A DNA stretch of 64,000 nt from Metarhizobium sp017305935 (GTDB taxonomy: Bacteria > Pseudomonadota > Alphaproteobacteria > Rhizobiales > Rhizobiaceae): positions 1 to 64,000 of the forward strand of contig NZ_JARRIR010000015.1 of NCBI RefSeq assembly GCF_029601685.1. The letters run 5' to 3'. Both the position numbers and the translations under genes were made by a program. The notes beneath the pieces are model-generated. The model was given only the letters and a program-made list of their open reading frames with translations. It did not search any database and had not been told where the DNA came from. Of this stretch, positions 15,991 to 24,964 are shown one piece after another (the stretch's first letter is position 1; each line of letters starts with the position of its first letter).

Positions 15991-17772
15991 TCACTTCTGG
16001 AACACGTAGGCACCGGGCGCTTCTGCAATGGCAGGAAAACCCCTCTCGGCGGCACCAAGCTGAGGCGGGGCTACACGAACCTTGCCTGAATGTGTAGCCA
16101 GCCACGGCAGCCACGCCTCCCACCAGGAACCGCCCCTCTCCTCTGCCTCTGCTGCCCATTCGTCGGGTCCGAGGCAGATGTCGGCTGCCAGCCTGGTCGC
16201 GATGCGATAGCGGCGACCGCGATGGCCCGGCTCGCTGACAATGCCTGCGTTGTGCCCGCCGCTGGCGAGAACGAAGGTAACATCGGTATCGGCTAGCTGG
16301 TGGATCTTGTAGACCGATCTCCATGGCGCGACATGATCGCGTTCCGTTCCCACGACGAACATCGGCACGCGGATATTCTGCAGCGCCGCCGGACGGCCAT
16401 CGATGATGAAGCGGCCGGATGCAAGCTCGTTGTCCAGGTAGAGACGCTGGAGGTATTCGGCATGCATGCGGTAAGGCATGCGCGTGGAATCGGCATTCCA
16501 GGCCATAAGGTCGTTCATCGGCGTGCGTTCGCCCATGAGATAGTCGTGGACCAGTCGCGACCAGACGAGGTCATTGCTCTTCAGGATTTGAAAGGCGCCG
16601 GCCATCTGGCTCGCCGACAGATAGCCCCGATCCCACATCATGCTTTCAAGAAAATGCATCTGGCTCGGATCGATGAACAGCGCCAGTTCGCCGGGTTCGG
16701 AAAAATCCGTCTGGGCTGCGAAAAGGGTGAGCGTTGCCAGCCTCCCGTCGCCGGCGCGCCCCATCGCAGCCGCCGCCATCGCGAGAAGCGTACCGCCTAG
16801 ACAATAGCCAGTGGCGTGGATCTTGCTGTCGGGAACGATGGCGGCGATCACGTCGAGCGCGGCCATGACACCCAAACGGCGATAATCGTCCAGCGTCAGA
16901 TCGCGATCGTCTGCCCCAGGGTTTCGCCAGGAAACGGCAAACACCGTGTGCCCCTGCCCGACCAGATAGCGTACCAGGGAGTTCTCCGGCGACAGGTCAA
17001 GGATGTAGTATTTCATGATCCAGGCCGGCACGATCAGCACCGGCTCCGCCACCACGGTGTTGGTCGTGGGGCTGTACTGGATCAGTTCGATCAGATGGTT
17101 TCGGAAGATGACCTTGCCGGGAGTGATCGCGACATCCCGGCCCGGTGCGAACCCTTCCGCACCGACGGGCGGGCGGCCGCCTGCAAGCCTGTTCACATCT
17201 TCGAACCAGTTCTGGAACCCCGAGAGGAAGTTTGCCCCTCCAGTGGTGATGGTTTTGTTGATCACCTCGGGATTAGTGAACGGGTTGTTGGAGGGCGAGA
17301 ACATGTCGAGCACTTGCCGCGCGGCGAAGGAGACCACGTCCTCGTGGTGAGGAGCGACGCCCGGCACCTCCCGCGTCGCATTGTGCCACCACTGCTGGGC
17401 GAGCAGGAACGCCTGGGCATAGGCCGCAAAGGGGAGTCCCTTCCACGCCTCCCCGGTGAAGCGGTAGTCGCCCGGCAAGGACTCGATGCAGGATGGAGTG
17501 TCGTCACCGAGACTGGCGGCGCAGAGATAGCCCGACAGCCGGGCGCTTTTCCGCACCCCCTTGTCGATAAGCTCCAGACGCTTCCCCGGCGCCGAGGCCA
17601 GATGAATCGACCAGTCGAACAATGCTAGCGCCAGCGCCGCGGGCGAAAGCCCGCCGGTGATCCGCGCGCTCCAGGCTTCGCGCATCCGATCAATGGCGCG
17701 GAAGGCCTCCGTGCCGAGAGTATCGTGAGGGACATCTGCCGCCCTCATTCCTGACCTGCTCAAATCATTCAT
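15991..17772 (-). CDS. phaC: Class I poly(3-hydroxyalkanoate) synthase, copy 1
   Basis: 593-aa polymerase of (R)-3-hydroxyacyl-CoA acting on the PHA granule surface. The alpha/beta-hydrolase core carries GYCLGG with the nucleophile Cys324, a catalytic Asp in GTERDHVAPW and a His in SGGHNAGIV. The N-terminal PhaC domain (WWHNATREVPGV, FSPSNNPFTNPEV) is complete. The start at 17772 overlaps the TetR stop (TAATG). A second paralogue is at 50457, with many identical blocks. Confidence 0.94.
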   Translation of the reverse strand: MNDLSRSGMRAADVPHDTLGTEAFRAIDRMREAWSARITGGLSPAALALALFDWSIHLASAPGKRLELIDKGVRKSARLSGYLCAASLGDDTPSCIESLPGDYRFTGEAWKGLPFAAYAQAFLLAQQWWHNATREVPGVAPHHEDVVSFAARQVLDMFSPSNNPFTNPEVINKTITTGGANFLSGFQNWFEDVNRLAGGRPPVGAEGFAPGRDVAITPGKVIFRNHLIELIQYSPTTNTVVAEPVLIVPAWIMKYYILDLSPENSLVRYLVGQGHTVFAVSWRNPGADDRDLTLDDYRRLGVMAALDVIAAIVPDSKIHATGYCLGGTLLAMAAAAMGRAGDGRLATLTLFAAQTDFSEPGELALFIDPSQMHFLESMMWDRGYLSASQMAGAFQILKSNDLVWSRLVHDYLMGERTPMNDLMAWNADSTRMPYRMHAEYLQRLYLDNELASGRFIIDGRPAALQNIRVPMFVVGTERDHVAPWRSVYKIHQLADTDVTFVLASGGHNAGIVSEPGHRGRRYRIATRLAADICLGPDEWAAEAEERGGSWWEAWLPWLATHSGKVRVAPPQLGAAERGFPAIAEAPGAYVFQK

Positions 17773-18386
17773 TATGTCTCCCGACTGATCGGCACGGTGG
17801 CCCTCATGGTCTGGCATTCCTTGTCTTCGTTCATGATGAACTCGACAATCTGGGAGACCAGAGCCATCAGTTCACGATCACTTCCGCTCTTCTGGAGGGC
17901 TGGTGTGCCGATGACGTCACGAAGAATACTGACCCCGGCCAGAAACGCGGCGACCATTGACGCGCGCCGCTCGGACATGAGCGGGCATTTGGAAGCGAAC
18001 GGCTTGACGAACCCGTCGTCGATGAGCTCACGAAAAACACGCGATGCCTCTGGACTGGAAAAAGATCGCGCGAGGATGTCAAAAGGCCGGATTTCGTTGA
18101 CACTTTTCTCGGCAAGGACGTCTTTCGCCAGCGTCATGTGCAATTCACTCGCCTCGCCGATGAGCCAGACCTCGGGACGGATCATCGCCTTGACAGCCTC
18201 CCGGAACAGCTTCTCCTTTGAACCGAAGGAACGATGAACGTAGGCCATGTCGACGCCGACATCGGCAGCAATGTCTCGCAACCCGGTTTCCTCGTAGGAG
18301 TATGTGGAGAAGCGAAGTATCGCGGCTTTCAGGATGCGCTCACGGACGGTGTCTTCCGGGGCGGGAACGATCAGTCGTTTAGGCAT
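17772..18386 (-). CDS. TetR-family transcriptional regulator
   Basis: 204 aa. The N-terminal helix-turn-helix (about 13-60: ILKAAILRFSTYSYEETGLRDIAADVGVDMAYVHRSFGSKEKLF) is typical TetR; the C-terminal ligand domain is not recognised. The start at 18386 is chosen because the longer frame crosses its own promoter. It leads the phaC-pta-ackA-fabI block with a 1-nt overlap and has the palindromic promoter 51 nt upstream. It is therefore one candidate for the protein that binds that palindrome, though unproven. Confidence 0.9.
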   Translation of the reverse strand: MPKRLIVPAPEDTVRERILKAAILRFSTYSYEETGLRDIAADVGVDMAYVHRSFGSKEKLFREAVKAMIRPEVWLIGEASELHMTLAKDVLAEKSVNEIRPFDILARSFSSPEASRVFRELIDDGFVKPFASKCPLMSERRASMVAAFLAGVSILRDVIGTPALQKSGSDRELMALVSQIVEFIMNEDKECQTMRATVPISRET

Positions 18387-18409
18387 AATTTCTCCAAATA
18401 AACGGCTGC

Positions 18410-18451
18410 TTGGTTTATCGGCATAGCAAACGGCAGTCAACAGACGATGAC
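18410..18451 (-). promoter_or_regulatory. Promoter with palindrome TCATC-GTCT-GTTGA overlapping -35
   Basis: Read leftward, GTCATCGTCTGTTGACT (palindrome at plus-strand 18437-18450) supplies the -35 TTGACT, with TAAACC 17 nt further as -10. It lies 51 nt upstream of the tetR ATG, and should drive tetR-phaC-pta-ackA-fabI. Confidence 0.65.
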
Positions 18452-18826
18452 TACCTATCGCCTAACGCTGCGATGTACTTTTCGTTTCACATTATTCACA
18501 AACTCGGAGAACTCGCACCGAATTACCGCTGTAGGGCGGCGCCTCTAACCACGATCCATATGTTCGAGCGCGGTCTCACGTCGCCGCTGAAGGATGGACC
18601 GAATCTTGTGTTCTCTTCCGACGAGAACCACCGAACGCCAGCAGCCGGCGAGGCCCAGTCAAATCAGCCCGCATCTACCTGTGTTTGGGCAGCCCGTGCT
18701 CCCCGGTTACGCCGGCCGGAGGCCGCCTCGGCCTCATGGCGGAACATTATCCACGAGGATTGACACGGCCAATCTCGCCAGTGGCGCATGCAGCACTGTC
18801 GGCGCGGACATCGATTCGCGCTCGGA
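18452..18826. other. Gene-poor stretch between the tetR promoter and an SDR remnant
   Basis: 375 nt in which I see no gene with a credible start, no RNA gene and no terminator. It includes an AT-richer patch (18470-18500) next to the tetR promoter. It may be further decayed sequence from the neighbouring SDR pseudogene. Confidence 0.5.
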
Positions 18827-19245
18827 CTACAGCCATTCGGCGCAGGCAGTGATGTCGTCGCGCTTACCGACGCGGCCGACCCGGGTTTGCCCTGCCGCCC
18901 GGTCAACCATCCTGGCGCTGTCACAATAGCCGCCAGCCTCGAAGAACTCGGTGTCCGCGACAAAGCCCGGCGCGATGGCGTTGATGATGATGCGCCGAGA
19001 TTCGGCTTGGCCGGCAAGGCGCGCGCATAGCCGTGCAGCGCCGCGTACGCCCATCTCAAGCCGGCGTTGACGATCGCTCGATCCCCGGCGCGTCGCATCG
19101 CCGGCACGACATGCTTCATGCCGAACAACTGTCTGGGTTGATTGGTGCGGTAGGCTATGAACCCATCGATCGGGCGTGGCCTGGTCGTACCCGATGACGA
19201 ATTGGTCACGATGAATGGCGAGATGATGGCGAATCCTTGCTTCGT
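18827..19245 (-). pseudogene. Decayed short-chain dehydrogenase/reductase
   Basis: In one frame the minus strand reads YRTNQPRQLFGMKHVVPAMRRAG and WAYAALHGYARALP. In a second frame it continues IIINAIAPGFV and RVGRVGKRDDITACAEWL, ending at TAG 18827. These are the middle and C-terminal parts of an SDR, joined by a frameshift near 18985-18995. The Rossmann GxxxGxG start and the YxxxK active site are missing, so the gene is non-functional. It lies just beyond the DUF2955 gene stop. Confidence 0.7.
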
Positions 19246-20268
19246 TTAGCGGCGCACAGGGCGTCGTTCCCACGCATCGAACAGGCTTTCGAGCGTCGCC
19301 GTCAGCAGCGCGGCGACGACGGTTCCTCCGAAAGTCAGCGCCAGGCGGGTCAGAGCGGCGTAGGAAGGTTCCTGCGTAGTCAGGGCGCCGACGATCAGTG
19401 ACAGGGCAGCCGATGCGCTGAACTGGTAGACCATCGGCGGATGTCGTCCGACCATCATCATGGTGGCGAAATACAGCACCGTGAGAAACACCAGACCGAC
19501 CAGCATGAAGAAATGGGCGTTCAGGGTCATCAGGAACAGGGCGACACCCGCCGCGGACGCACCTAGCACCGTCGCAAAGATCCGTTCCCGGGCCTCCGCA
19601 AACAACTGCTCACGTGTCGGGAAACACAGCACGAAGATTGCGGCGATCGCCATCATCATGTTTGACATATCGATGAAGCTGTAGAGCCAGAAGCTGAACC
19701 CGAGCAAGACGACAGCCCTGATCAGCGCCGATCGCACATGGTTACCCGGCGCGGGCTCATATTTGTCGATCATCTTCTCCCGCGTGGCCGGCGGCACGAA
19801 GAGATAGAGCACCGGAATGGCGATCAACGCGAGGACGCCCGCCTCGACCACTGAATCGCGCAACGCATCGAGCGCGGTTATGGAGTTCATACCCAGGATC
19901 GAGGCTAGGCCGACGGACACCAGGATCAGCATTCCCATCGGGTTGCCGGTACTCTGGATGAGATAGAACGCGACGAAATAGAGGCTGCCGACCGCGATCA
20001 GGAACGCCACCGGCCAAGACATGAGAAGGGTGAGCACGCCGCTTGCCAACCAAATCATCACGATGAGCGCCAGAGGACCTCCTATGGCTTTCTTCGGATC
20101 GAAGGCCTTGCGCATGCCGGCCATCAGGCCAAACGGCAGGGCCGCCATCAGCGCCGGCATAGAGGGCATGACAAAGGGTATCGCGCCCACCGAGATCACC
20201 GCAAGCAGCGCCATGCGCAAAGGAAAATTTGGGTCGTCGCGAAAGCTCGGCCGGGGCGAAACATACAT
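19246..20268 (-). CDS. DUF2955/FUSC-like inner-membrane efflux protein
   Basis: 340-aa polytopic protein with about ten hydrophobic helices in two sets, split by a soluble loop (PPATREKMIDKYEPAPGNHVRS, near 163-184). Family resemblance is to DUF2955 and the aromatic-acid exporter (FUSC) group, which pair with EmrA/AaeA fusion proteins. It follows the fusion-protein gene by 9 nt. Substrate unknown. Confidence 0.8.
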   Translation of the reverse strand: MYVSPRPSFRDDPNFPLRMALLAVISVGAIPFVMPSMPALMAALPFGLMAGMRKAFDPKKAIGGPLALIVMIWLASGVLTLLMSWPVAFLIAVGSLYFVAFYLIQSTGNPMGMLILVSVGLASILGMNSITALDALRDSVVEAGVLALIAIPVLYLFVPPATREKMIDKYEPAPGNHVRSALIRAVVLLGFSFWLYSFIDMSNMMMAIAAIFVLCFPTREQLFAEARERIFATVLGASAAGVALFLMTLNAHFFMLVGLVFLTVLYFATMMMVGRHPPMVYQFSASAALSLIVGALTTQEPSYAALTRLALTFGGTVVAALLTATLESLFDAWERRPVRR

Positions 20269-20277
20269 GGCCCCACC

Positions 20278-21447
20278 TCAATACAGATAGGACAGAAGCG
20301 ACTGGGCGCGGTGCAGGGCCATTGCGATCCACGCTGACGGATTGCTTTCGCCTGCGGCGTAGACCACGACGGTGGCCTTCGCGCCCACCCTGACGATGCG
20401 AGGCCATTCCGAAAGCGCTCGATCGAGTTCAATGCGCACGGGAAACCGGCGGGCCGGCTCGAACCAGCGCGTTTCCGGCTCGTTCTGCACCAAACCGCTG
20501 GATGCGGTCCGTCCGGTATCGATGCCCCAGCCGACGCTGTGTACGGTCCCGGTAAAAATCTGCCCCGGCAAGGCATCAAAAAGCAGGCCCACCTTGTTGC
20601 CCGGCTCGATATTGGCGAGCTGGTTCTCGCGCATATCGGCCGTGATCCACGCTCCCCTTCCGTCGATGAAGGTGAGGGCGGCTGAACCCGCGCTCACGTA
20701 CTGGCCGATTGCGAGATCGAGATTGGTGACCACGCCGAGCGTCGGTGCGACCACCCGTGTGTAGATCAGGTCGAGTTGCGCCCTTTCCAGCTTGAGTTGC
20801 GCTGCCTTGATGCGCGGATTGCTCGCGCCCGCCACCCCCAATTCAGCTTCTGCGCTGGCCAGATCGGCCTCCGCCGCATCGACCTCCGCCTGCGCGACCC
20901 CGAGCTCCGCGCGAGATGCTTCCTCCTGCTGCCGTGCGGCGATGCCACGCTGGACGAGGCTTTGCGTCCTGGCGTTCGAGGTCGTTGCGTTTTCGAGTTT
21001 GGCCCTGGCCTGCGACACCTTGGCCTGTGCCGCGACCAGGGCCGCCGACGAGGCGTCGATCGACTGGGTCGCCTGCTCGAGTTCTACTTCCGCCTGCTGG
21101 ACCGCGATCTCGAACTGGCGCGGATCGATCACGTAAAGAAGATCACCCTGCTGGACAATCGTATTGTCCTCAACGTGGACACTGATCACCGGCCCCGAGA
21201 TGCGGGGCGCGATACGGGCAACGTAGCCGCTGACCGTGCCGCGGTCCGTATAGGGGGCGAGCTTGTCGGAAACGGTGTACCAGGCCACGAAGGCAACCAT
21301 GAGCCCGATGACCAGCACGCCGATCCGGATTCCCGTCCTGGCCGGTCCTGCTTCGACGGGAGCGTCAGCCGGGGCTTCCGGGGCCATGTCGGCGGGCTTG
21401 TCCTCGGAAGTGCCTGTCGGCAGGTCATGTTGGTTCTTGTCATCCAT
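20278..21447 (-). CDS. EmrA/AaeA-type HlyD membrane fusion protein
   Basis: 389 aa. A single N-terminal membrane helix (about 39-62), a biotinyl-lipoyl-like half (RISGPVISVHVEDNTIVQQGDLLYVID), a long coiled-coil hairpin (about 110-220, rich in Ala, Glu, Gln) and the second lipoyl half (LIYTRVVAPTLGVVTNLDLAIGQYV) are visible. This is the standard adaptor order. It would link the DUF2955 permease to an outer-membrane channel, which is not encoded nearby. Confidence 0.9.
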   Translation of the reverse strand: MDDKNQHDLPTGTSEDKPADMAPEAPADAPVEAGPARTGIRIGVLVIGLMVAFVAWYTVSDKLAPYTDRGTVSGYVARIAPRISGPVISVHVEDNTIVQQGDLLYVIDPRQFEIAVQQAEVELEQATQSIDASSAALVAAQAKVSQARAKLENATTSNARTQSLVQRGIAARQQEEASRAELGVAQAEVDAAEADLASAEAELGVAGASNPRIKAAQLKLERAQLDLIYTRVVAPTLGVVTNLDLAIGQYVSAGSAALTFIDGRGAWITADMRENQLANIEPGNKVGLLFDALPGQIFTGTVHSVGWGIDTGRTASSGLVQNEPETRWFEPARRFPVRIELDRALSEWPRIVRVGAKATVVVYAAGESNPSAWIAMALHRAQSLLSYLY

Positions 21448-21485
21448 TTTTTTCTCTTAGGGTTCGGACGAAACATAGCCCGGCG

Positions 21486-22685
21486 CTATTGGGCGAACAT
21501 GGCGATGACGACCGCATTGACGAGGTCGATGAAGAAGCCGCAGACGAGCGGCACAATGATGAAGGCCCGATGCGCCGCACCATACTGCTGGGTGACGGCC
21601 GTCATGTTGGCGATGGCAGTGGCGGTGGACCCGAGCGTGATGCCGCCGAAGCTGGCCGATATCACGGCTGCTTCGTAATCGCGCCCCATGGCGGGAAAGA
21701 CGATGAAAACCGTGTAGACGATCGTGAGCGCGACCTGCACGACCAGTGCGGCCACAACGAAGGTGAAGACGCCGCTCAACTGCCACAGCTGCAGGCCCAT
21801 CAGAGCCATCGTCAGGAACAGCCCAAGAGTGAGGTCGGACAGAAGCGACAATCCTTGCCGTACGCCGGGCCAAACGCGGGTGATGGCGGCCCCGGCCGCC
21901 AGCGGCATCAGATTGCGGATTGCGATGCCGGCCAGCAGGCAACTGACGAAGGCGGGCAGCCTGAAGCCCGTCAGGGCGATCAGGGAGTCGAGCGCCATGC
22001 CGAGCATGACCGCCACATTGAGCGCCAGGATCGCCCAGAGCAGGCAGAAATAGTCCATTTTCGGCTCCGGCTCCTCATGGGCGGCGCCGATGTCAAGATC
22101 TGCATCGCCCGAGGTGACGATCCGGTTACGTCGGATCAATAGGGCCGCCATGGGGCCGCCGATCACGCACGCGGCGATCAGCCCGACCGTGTTGCTCGCG
22201 ATGCCGAGTTCCATTGCGTTGGCGATCCCGAGGTCGCCGACGAAGATCGGCGCCCAGGCGACCGTGGTGCCCACGCCGCCCGTGAGCGAGACGGACCCGA
22301 CCATCAGGCCGGCCTTCGGGTCAAGCCCGAACAATGCGGCGATCCCCATGCCCGTGGCGTTCTGGATGAGCATAAACGTCGTTGCAAGCGCGAGAAGCAC
22401 GACAAGCGGCCTGCCGCCCTGCAAGAGAGTGGCAGCATCCGACTTAAGGCCGATGCTGGCAAAGAACAGCAGCAGAAGGTAGTCCCGCATGCCGAGTTCG
22501 AACTGGATTCTCCAGCCCGCAATCCAGTAGGCCAGAGCCACCAGCGAGGCGCACAAAATGCCGCCGACGACAGGCTCCGGTATCGAGTACTTTCGCAGCA
22601 CCGCGATGTTCATCGTCAAGATCTTGCCCACGATGAGGAGCAGGACCGCAATTGTGAAAGACAGAAAGGGGCTAACTTGAATCAT
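21486..22685 (-). CDS. GltS-type sodium/glutamate symporter family protein
   Basis: 399-aa inner-membrane carrier with two inverted sets of helices. Characteristic stretches are IPEPVVGGIL, FFASIGLKSD, VSLTGGVGTTVAWAP (first pore loop) and ASFGGITLGSTATAIANM (second), all as in GltS. ATG 22685 overlaps the stop of the upstream ORF as ATGA; ribosome-binding signals are weak. It sits among efflux genes, so the substrate need not be glutamate. If it is, sodium from Nqr could energise uptake. Confidence 0.87.
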   Translation of the reverse strand: MIQVSPFLSFTIAVLLLIVGKILTMNIAVLRKYSIPEPVVGGILCASLVALAYWIAGWRIQFELGMRDYLLLLFFASIGLKSDAATLLQGGRPLVVLLALATTFMLIQNATGMGIAALFGLDPKAGLMVGSVSLTGGVGTTVAWAPIFVGDLGIANAMELGIASNTVGLIAACVIGGPMAALLIRRNRIVTSGDADLDIGAAHEEPEPKMDYFCLLWAILALNVAVMLGMALDSLIALTGFRLPAFVSCLLAGIAIRNLMPLAAGAAITRVWPGVRQGLSLLSDLTLGLFLTMALMGLQLWQLSGVFTFVVAALVVQVALTIVYTVFIVFPAMGRDYEAAVISASFGGITLGSTATAIANMTAVTQQYGAAHRAFIIVPLVCGFFIDLVNAVVIAMFAQ

Positions 22686-23161
22686 CTTATTGGGCGAACT
22701 TCCATTGAATGATTTCTGGCGGGACCATCCCGGAGCGCGCGCAGACAGCCCATTCCAGTGGTGGGCTTTCGATTCCATGCGTTTGCAGAGGGGGCTCGGA
22801 TCATCGGCTTACCTCCGATCCGCGGGTCACCTGCCGCCCGTCCAAGCCTTTCAACCTGCACGCCGTAGCTTTGCCGCATGGTCGGTTCGAAAACAGCGAT
22901 CGGCGCACTGACGGCCACGCTCGCCGCTACGCCGGAGGTCTTCGCCGCTTGCATCGCCACTGCCCCGATGCGGTCTCCTGGACCGACGTCGGCGTCGATG
23001 ATCGCCTGTCCCGTCGCCGCCCCCAGCACGCCCGCCTGCGTCGCGCCTTCAAGCGTGGCTCTGTTCGGAACTAGTGTGCCCTGAGGTCGGGAAGCGCAGT
23101 CCGAAACGAGCAGCCAGCGTGTCATTGCGCGGCATTTGCCGATTGTGTGGATGCCACTCAT
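22682..23161 (-). CDS. Unrecognised 159-aa protein coupled to tetR and gltS
   Basis: I do not recognise a family. The start overlaps the TetR stop as ATGA, with AGAGGTGG about 5 nt upstream. The stop overlaps the GltS ATG as ATGA. These junctions argue for a real gene. The middle (about 35-90: ATLEGATQAGVLGAATGQAIIDAD and on) is small-residue rich, reminiscent of glycine-zipper envelope proteins; the C-terminal third is Arg/Pro rich and looks less protein-like. It could also be a decayed gene. Confidence 0.4.
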   Translation of the reverse strand: MSGIHTIGKCRAMTRWLLVSDCASRPQGTLVPNRATLEGATQAGVLGAATGQAIIDADVGPGDRIGAVAMQAAKTSGVAASVAVSAPIAVFEPTMRQSYGVQVERLGRAAGDPRIGGKPMIRAPSANAWNRKPTTGMGCLRALRDGPARNHSMEVRPIR

Positions 23162-23814
23162 GGTTCCACCTCTATTCCTCGGACGAAGATATCAATGGTG
23201 CGTTCGAGGGCAGCCCGGTCTATCCCCGCGACTCCCGGCGGCGTCCGTTGAAGAACGGCCTGCCGCAGATGCGGTATCACCGTGATGGACAGGAATATCT
23301 CCGCATCACGGGCCAGACCGGATTCACTTGCCCCGTAGTCGCGCAGCACGGCCAGTACCTCCTCGCGGATCGGCGGCATTCCATACTGGCCGATGAGACC
23401 CGCCAACTGCGGGAACTGCCACGACTCGCCAACAACAACTCTTTCCAGAGAAATAATGAGCGGATCCGTCGCAACTTCGAGAATGCGCAACGACAAGGTC
23501 AGCAGCTTGTCCCGCAGCGTATCGCCCGACAACTGTCCCGTAACAATCTTCGACAGGCCTATGTTTACAACATCGAGGACCATCGCTTCGAAAAGTGCGG
23601 CCTTGCCTCGATGGCGCGAATAAAGTGTCCGCTTGGAGATTCCGATATCCGCAGCGATCGCGTCCATGCTCGTCTGCGCAAACCCGTCGCGCAGGAAAAG
23701 CTTGCGCGCAGCCGCCATGATCCGGGCCGATATCAGTTCAGACTCCGCCGGTGTCGGCCGTCCGCCATGGTGGCTCGCCACACGCGCGTGATTGATCTTG
23801 TCGGTCCGCGTCAT
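23158..23814 (-). CDS. TetR-family regulator of the efflux/symporter operon
   Basis: 218 aa. The HTH spans about 28-75 (ARIMAAARKLFLRDGFAQTSMDAIAADIGISKRTLYSRHRGKAALF). The C-terminal half resembles AefR-like TetR regulators of efflux systems. It leads the leftward operon ORF159-gltS-emrA-DUF2955, and the near-perfect operator at 23959 is 145 nt upstream. Autoregulation and control of the efflux genes is the natural reading. Confidence 0.9.
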   Translation of the reverse strand: MTRTDKINHARVASHHGGRPTPAESELISARIMAAARKLFLRDGFAQTSMDAIAADIGISKRTLYSRHRGKAALFEAMVLDVVNIGLSKIVTGQLSGDTLRDKLLTLSLRILEVATDPLIISLERVVVGESWQFPQLAGLIGQYGMPPIREEVLAVLRDYGASESGLARDAEIFLSITVIPHLRQAVLQRTPPGVAGIDRAALERTIDIFVRGIEVEP

Positions 23815-23958
23815 TGAAGCGCTTTCTGCAACGTTGCCTTATGAACGGAGGGGCTTGCGGGCAAAGTCGGCCCTTTCTGACGTCACAGGGATTGGCAGGG
23901 AATGCCCCCGGTGACGGAACACTCCTTCAGTTGGCGTTCCTTGACGAGTTGGCTTGTT

Positions 23959-23977
23959 AAACGATACGGTGTCGTTT
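23959..23977. promoter_or_regulatory. TetR-type operator AAACGATAC-GG-TGTCGTTT
   Basis: A near-perfect inverted repeat with 8-9-nt arms around a short centre, in the 265-nt space between the efflux tetR (start 23814) and hdeD (start 24080). Size and symmetry are typical of TetR-family operators and unlike the GTCAWC palindrome found elsewhere. It could serve both divergent genes. Confidence 0.6.
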
Positions 23978-24079
23978 ACTCTGTTTAGCGGGGAATCTCA
24001 ACCGGTTTGCATCTAGGGTTTTAGGGTGGGGTGCGGCGACCGCGAATCGCTCTGCGCTGCACAGACATAAGGAGAGCTG

Positions 24080-24658
24080 CATGGCAGCATTGAACTCATT
24101 AAAGCTCACTCGGGACGATCTCGAACGTCTGCGATCGAGATGGGGGTGCTGGTCGGCGCAGGCATCGCCCTTGCGGCAGTTGGAGTACTGGCTCTCGCCA
24201 ATGTCCTTATGGCCACTGTGGCGTCAGTTTTCTTCGTCGGTGCGATGATGCTCGTCGGAGGCTCCGTGCAGGTCATCTGCGCCTTCAACGTCAAAGGTTG
24301 GAGACAGTTCGCCGGCTGGCTGCTGATCGGTGCCTTTTACATCGTCGCCGGTCTGTTCGCATTTGCCAACCCGCTTTTCGCCTCGACGATCCTGACGCTG
24401 CTTTTTTCTCTGAGCATCATCACGGCGGGCGCTATGCGTATCGTTACCGGCTTTGCGTTGCGACCCGCGCAAGGATGGGGCTGGCTCGTGCTGGCGGGTA
24501 TTATTGCATTCGTCGCCGGGGCGATCGTTATTGCCGGATGGCCTGTCAACAGCCTGTGGCTGATCGGGGCGCTGCTGGCGTTCGATCTCCTTTTCAACGG
24601 CTTGGCCATGATCATTTTTGCCTTTGCGCTGAGACGGCGACCACAGTCACCCGCTTGA
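24080..24658 (+). CDS. HdeD-family membrane protein, second copy, frameshifted at its start
   Basis: The ATG at 24080 has a strong AAGGAG 8 nt upstream and encodes MAALNSLKLTRDDLERLRSRWG, matching the N-terminus of the HdeD at 10749. After the GGGGG run at 24142-24146 the frame is lost. The remaining 172 codons (VLVGAGIALAAVGVLALAN through GWPVNSLWLIGALLAFD) are intact in the next frame. One missing G would explain it. Translation could also begin at ATG 24140 with a weak site. Six helices otherwise complete. Confidence 0.75.
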   Translation, partial: HGSIELIKAHSGRSRTSAIEMGVLVGAGIALAAVGVLALANVLMATVASVFFVGAMMLVGGSVQVICAFNVKGWRQFAGWLLIGAFYIVAGLFAFANPLFASTILTLLFSLSIITAGAMRIVTGFALRPAQGWGWLVLAGIIAFVAGAIVIAGWPVNSLWLIGALLAFDLLFNGLAMIIFAFALRRRPQSPA

Positions 24659-24692
24659 GTTTCTTTTGCCACCTTTTGGGAGGGCGCGTGCC

Positions 24693-24947
24693 ATGGAGAC
24701 GGGAATGCACGACCGCATTAGGCCGGGCCTCGCCCTCCCGACCGACAGCCGCTCACGCTCGCGTGTCGGCGGCGCCTTGCTGGTCCTCGTCGTCGTGTCG
24801 GTATCGATCTGGACGATGCTGGCGATCTGGCATCAGGTTGAGCCACCAGTCACCTGGCCATCCCTCGCCGCCGCGGCGGCGGCGCTCGCAATCCTACGCC
24901 CGAACCATCCGCTCAAGACAAATCGGCGTCCACCGTTGACATTTTAG
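24693..24947 (+). CDS. Small single-helix membrane protein
   Basis: 84 aa. GGGAGGG lies 8 nt before ATG 24693. Residues about 26-46 (GGALLVLVVVSVSIWTMLAIW) form a membrane helix and a second weak hydrophobic, Ala-rich stretch follows. No family recognised. It trails the second hdeD by 34 nt and its end overlaps the next promoter (TTGACA at 24936). Confidence 0.5.
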   Translation: METGMHDRIRPGLALPTDSRSRSRVGGALLVLVVVSVSIWTMLAIWHQVEPPVTWPSLAAAAAALAILRPNHPLKTNRRPPLTF

Positions 24948-24964
24948 TCATCGAGTGATGATAT
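24936..24964 (+). promoter_or_regulatory. Strong promoter with palindrome TCATC-GAGT-GATGA in its spacer
   Basis: TTGACA (24936-24941), a 17-nt spacer, then TGATAT (24959-24964) is a good vegetative-type promoter. The palindrome (24948-24961) fills the spacer and enters the -10. A protein bound there would block polymerase, which favours a repressor. It should drive the ABC exporter operon starting at 25380. Confidence 0.65.

Noticed and set aside
24039..24079. ATG 24140 as the natural hdeD start
   Set aside because: It lacks a good ribosome site, while ATG 24080 has AAGGAG and encodes the conserved N-terminus; a frameshift explains the data better.
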